Under the pieces are notes generated by a model. That model was not told the origin of the DNA and searched no databases. It saw only the letters and a list, made by a program, of their open reading frames with translations. DNA of 10,000 nucleotides, taken from positions 270,148 through 280,147 of the forward strand of contig NW_004754925.1 in NCBI RefSeq assembly GCF_000188695.1, in the 5' to 3' direction. Source of the stretch: Salpingoeca rosetta (taxonomy: Eukaryota > Opisthokonta > Choanoflagellata > Craspedida > Salpingoecidae). The translations under genes and the position numbers were made by a program. This document shows positions 8,460 to 10,000 of this stretch, piece by piece. How positions within the stretch are numbered: position 1 is the stretch's first letter; each line of letters starts with the position of its first letter.

Positions 8460-8753
8460 TTCCTTCGTGTTCTCTCTCCCCCTTCCCCAACAAAGCACTG
8501 CAGTCATTCACGTTTTGTGTGTGCGTGTGCGTGTGCATGTGTGTGTGTGTGCGTGTGTGTTTGTGCATAGGAGCAGAACGTTGCGCAGCAGCTTGAGCAG
8601 GCGCGTGCGCGTGTGCGGGACCTGGAGCTGCGGCGCCGCACGGCTGCAGGCACCAATGATCCCTTGGCCGAGGGTGATGGTGATGGTAACGGTGAGGGTG
8701 ATGGCGGTGGTAGCGGTGCTGATCACGGTGGCGGTCAACACGAGGACTCATAG
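5716..8753 (+). CDS. RCHY1: RCHY1/Pirh2-type CHY- and RING-finger E3 ubiquitin ligase (10 exons)
   Basis: Exons: 5716-5778, 5990-6124, 6340-6540, 6832-6850, 7003-7028, 7353-7441, 7616-7703, 7912-8001, 8159-8398, 8571-8753; 377 residues. The domain order is that of RCHY1. A CHY finger at 10-65 starts GCVHY, then SPCC, CRRCH and CSAC. A CTCHY finger at 71-134 includes CMRC, CAIC, YHCTRCGICR and FKHC. A RING-H2 at 143-184 reads C143-x2-C146-x15-C162-x-H164-x2-H167-x2-C170-x10-C181-x2-C184. A zinc ribbon at 220-241 (CRDC, CKYC) is followed by SYDTAQ. Known role of the family: passing ubiquitin from an E2 to substrates, p53 being the best-known animal target. Human RCHY1 is about 261 residues; the extra length here is mostly a C-terminal tail of poly-Asp (259-265), Ser/His/Thr-rich repeats (to about 306), a charged helical stretch (318-342) and a Gly/Asp-rich end. 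The start is the first ATG after an in-frame stop (A at -3), but an upstream exon is possible. The splice junctions restore conserved motifs. Weak donors: exon 2 (GTTCGT) and exon 8 (GTCTGC). Confidence 0.9.
5886..5918 (+). repeat. (GT)n repeat in RCHY1 intron 1
   Basis: GTGTGT runs with GAATCT and GAG interruptions in the middle of the intron between exons 1 and 2 (5779-5989). The acceptor end of the intron is a good pyrimidine tract. Confidence 0.75.
6256..6316 (+). repeat. (TG)30 run in RCHY1 intron 2, 23 bp before the exon 3 acceptor
   Basis: 61 bp of uninterrupted TG ending at 6316, then AAAAACACGACGTGTCGCGACAG and exon 3. A G11 run lies upstream at 6209-6219. There is no normal pyrimidine tract between the repeat and the acceptor. 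Confidence 0.9.
6572..6738 (+). repeat. (GT)n-(TC)n-(TG)n compound microsatellite in RCHY1 intron 3
   Basis: GT-rich sequence (6572-6653) with two copies of a GTGTGCTTGTCTGTTTTGTG unit, then an uninterrupted TC run at 6657-6715 (59 bp), then GT to 6737. The strand is polypyrimidine then U/G-rich in the transcript. It is the reverse complement of the intron 5 repeat. Confidence 0.9.
6870..6994 (+). repeat. C-homopolymer runs in RCHY1 intron 4
   Basis: C10 at 6870-6879 near the donor and C14 at 6981-6994 directly before GTTTTCAG, the exon 5 acceptor. The C14 run stands in for the usual U-rich pyrimidine tract. Confidence 0.85.
7070..7310 (+). repeat. (AG)n and (CA)n compound repeat in RCHY1 intron 5
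   Basis: GGGACAGAGAG-type units, then ACACAC(AG)19A (7097-7141), then GACA/GAGA arrays with 8-10 bp periodicity to 7217, then CA-rich DNA to 7310. It is opposite in strand sense to the other intronic repeats of this gene, which are TG/TC. Confidence 0.9.
7704..7750 (+). repeat. (TG)n repeat starting at the exon 7 donor
   Basis: Exon 7 ends in ATG and the intron begins GTATGTATGTGTG. The repeat begins at the donor dinucleotide and runs 47 bp with two TATG interruptions, so several overlapping GTATGT-like donors exist within 30 bp. Confidence 0.85.
8004..8030 (+). repeat. (CTG)9 repeat at the exon 8 donor
   Basis: Nine exact CTG units beginning two bases inside intron 8, directly after the donor GT at 8002-8003, then GTATGTGCTCTGTGTG. 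The donor chosen (GTCTGC) is weak but is the one that keeps the conserved LGHK-CKYC junction in frame. Confidence 0.9.
8221..8364 (+). repeat. Coding repeats in RCHY1 exon 9: poly-Asp then Thr-Ser-His minisatellite
   Basis: GAC/GAT codons at 8222-8242 give seven Asp. From 8257 a 9-bp unit close to CACACCAGT repeats about ten times with GGC and GCC variants, encoding S-H-T, S-H-G and S-H-A triplets. The variant units keep the reading frame and His codons are kept throughout. Confidence 0.85.
8411..8560 (+). repeat. (TG)n repeats in RCHY1 intron 9
   Basis: TG run at about 8413-8458 starting 12 bp inside the intron, a pyrimidine-rich stretch 8461-8490, then GTGC/GTGT repeats 8517-8563 up to the acceptor GCATAG at 8565-8570. 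Confidence 0.8.
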
Positions 8754-9349
8754 CGAAACCAGCACAACCCTTGCGCTTTTGTTGTTCTGACATGCGAGGG
8801 TTGCTGCTACTGCAGCTGTTGCAACTGATTTGGTTGTTCTCTTTGCATGTTTGGTTGTTCCATTCTCACGCTCCCACCTGTACACTTGATCTGGGTGTTG
8901 TGTTGTTGAAATGTCATGACATTCCCCTTTTCTTTTTCCTTTTTTTCCCTGTGTTGCAGCCGTTGCTGCATGCTGTGAATGCTGTGCGCTGTTCTTTTTT
9001 TTTTTTCTTTCTTTCTTTCTTTTCTTGCTCCGTCTGCAACGTCCTTGCTCGCTTCAGATTCTCTTCTCCTTGTCCCCCCTCTCCCCACTACGCACTGTGC
9101 ACTCTCCCACTCCACTTTGATACTTCGATACTTTGCACTCGCACGTTGTTGTGTGTTTCGTCTTCCTCTTCTTCCGTTTCAGGCATTCAGGCAGACAGAC
9201 AAAGAGAGAGAGAGAGACAGGCAGATGGGTAGTTGCCTCTCAACGCCCAACCACTGCGCTACTTCTAACATAAACGAAGCCCATCAGCGAGCAAGGAACC
9301 AAGCAAAGAAGGCACGTCAGTGGTTGCAGATGTGGTGGGAGGCAAGCTG

Positions 9350-9423
<74 letters not shown>

Positions 9424-9495
9424 GCACTGTATGTGGAAAATTGGTGAATGATTTGTGGATATTTTCTACATCCAACACCTGAACGAACAACCACG
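8754..9495. other. Intergenic region downstream of RCHY1, pyrimidine-rich
   Basis: 742 bp without a supportable gene. 8930-9080 is strongly T/C-rich, with T runs at 8995-9005 and a TTTC repeat near 9006-9022. 9199-9222 is a CAGA/GA repeat. A frame opening MGSCLSTPNH at 9224 runs straight into the CA repeat and is not called. No clear poly(A) signal was found after 8753. Confidence 0.55.
9351..9422. repeat. (CA)36 perfect dinucleotide repeat
   Basis: 72 bp of uninterrupted CA, the longest perfect microsatellite in the window, ending 73 bp before the ATG of the downstream gene, so in its promoter or 5' UTR. Alternating purine-pyrimidine runs of this length can adopt left-handed DNA. Confidence 0.95.
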
Positions 9496-9920
9496 ATGCA
9501 GGCAGCACGACGACTGTTGGCAGGTGCGCAGTGGTGTGAGATGTTGATTGTGTTGTTGCAGTTGGTGTTGGTTGTGTGTTGACTGTGCTGTGTATTGTGG
9601 TGTAAACTCAAATCAGTACAAGGGTGAGGAGGCGCGCGCCTTGCGCGCAACAAGAGGAAGCACACCACGCATAGTATTGGCTCTGCTGCTGAGACACCAA
9701 GCTCACCCAACGCATGTGCACTGATGAACATGTCCTTTTGCCACACATACCCTTGCTTGCTTCGTTCTCGCTTCATCAAATCAAGGCGGCCGACGCTTTG
9801 CGTCCACCCATGTTGCTGAGAGCGCTGGCAAGCACGACGAGTCCAGCTTCCTCACCTACAAGTTTGGCTCCCTCCTCGCGCTGCCTCTCCTCAGCTACAT
9901 GTTCTACAAGCAAGTCATTG
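9496..9920 (+). CDS. Small protein with mitochondrial-type leader, first two exons (partial, continues off right edge)
   Basis: Exon 1 at 9496-9523 (ATG CAG GCA GCA...) ends before GTGCGC; exon 2 at 9786-9920 follows AATCAAG and ends before GTACGC. Both introns are phase 1. The 54 complete codons begin MQAARRLLAGGRRFAST: Arg-rich, no acidic residue, Ala/Leu/Ser-rich, and ending RRFAS, like a mitochondrial import leader and cleavage site. After a polar stretch (HVAESAGKHDESS) comes one likely membrane span (about residues 34-48, KFGSLLALPLLSYMFYKQ). That architecture fits a small inner-membrane subunit such as cytochrome c oxidase 6A, but the spacing after the ALP is not a convincing match, so I do not name it. 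The start has A at -3. The rest of the protein lies beyond the window. Confidence 0.6.
9631..9650. repeat. Two adjacent perfect 10-bp CpG palindromes
   Basis: GGCGCGCGCC (9631-9640) is followed without a gap by TTGCGCGCAA (9641-9650); each is its own reverse complement. They lie in intron 1 of the mitochondrial-type gene, in otherwise T/G-rich DNA. Confidence 0.85.
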
Positions 9921-10000
9921 GTACGCCACTCACCCCATTGTTTGCTGTGCACTGGTGGCTTGAATGGCGGTTGAGTGGTGTGTTGACGATTGTGTCTTGC

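Noticed and set aside
7496..8596. Plus-strand open frame of about 366 codons
   Set aside because: It reads through introns 6-9 as VCVC-type repeat. Only the exon 9 part of this frame is genuine coding sequence.
8807..9115. Minus-strand Lys/Glu-rich frame
   Set aside because: It is the complement of the TTTC/T-rich tract downstream of RCHY1; the composition alone explains it.
9786..9920. Assignment of the partial right-hand gene to cytochrome c oxidase subunit 6A
   Set aside because: A leader, one span and an ALP motif fit, but the residues after ALP and their spacing do not match convincingly, and the conserved C-terminal half is outside the window.

Overview
The window looks like nuclear DNA from a compact, intron-rich unicellular eukaryote. 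Genes sit close together on both strands and have short GT-AG introns of about 90 to 450 bp. The products are eukaryotic: a ubiquitin-S27a fusion, a RING/CHY-finger ubiquitin ligase, a claudin-type four-pass membrane protein, an ankyrin protein and a probable mitochondrial protein. A claudin-like protein next to an RCHY1-type ligase points to the animal side of the tree, for example a choanoflagellate or another single-celled holozoan. This is inference; the species cannot be read from 10 kb. No bacterial operon, CRISPR array, transposon or rRNA/tRNA gene was seen.

Layout. (1) 1-431, minus strand: first coding exon of an ankyrin-repeat protein, with a CA/TC-rich intron running off the left edge. 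(2) 432-1279: shared upstream region with the next gene, holding short tandem duplications and a (GCAA)n tract. (3) 1280-2636, plus strand: complete 4-exon, 210-residue claudin-like protein with all introns in phase 1. (4) 2637-3294: convergent intergenic stretch. (5) 3295-4635, minus strand: complete 4-exon, 156-residue ubiquitin-ribosomal protein S27a (RPS27A). (6) 4636-5715: divergent intergenic region holding what may be a broken coding remnant near 5187-5494 and a (CAA)n tract. (7) 5716-8753, plus strand: 10-exon, 377-residue RCHY1/Pirh2-type E3 ubiquitin ligase with a long unusual C-terminal tail. (8) 8754-9495: pyrimidine-rich downstream region and a (CA)36 run. (9) 9496-9920 onward, plus strand: first two exons of a small protein with a mitochondrial-type leader, continuing past the right edge.

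Two genes belong to the ubiquitin system: RPS27A supplies ubiquitin and a 40S subunit protein, and the RCHY1 homologue is an E3 ligase. They face away from each other across about 1 kb, but nothing in the sequence shows that the pairing is functional.

The most striking layer is the dinucleotide repeats concentrated in the introns of the RCHY1 gene. Introns 3 and 5 carry repeats with a 45-nt perfect complement in the transcript. These flank two micro-exons of 19 and 26 nt that together make an in-frame 45-nt cassette encoding the first zinc-binding pair of the RING. All exon models were built by eye from splice-site consensus, reading frame and family resemblance; no alignment or transcript data were available.
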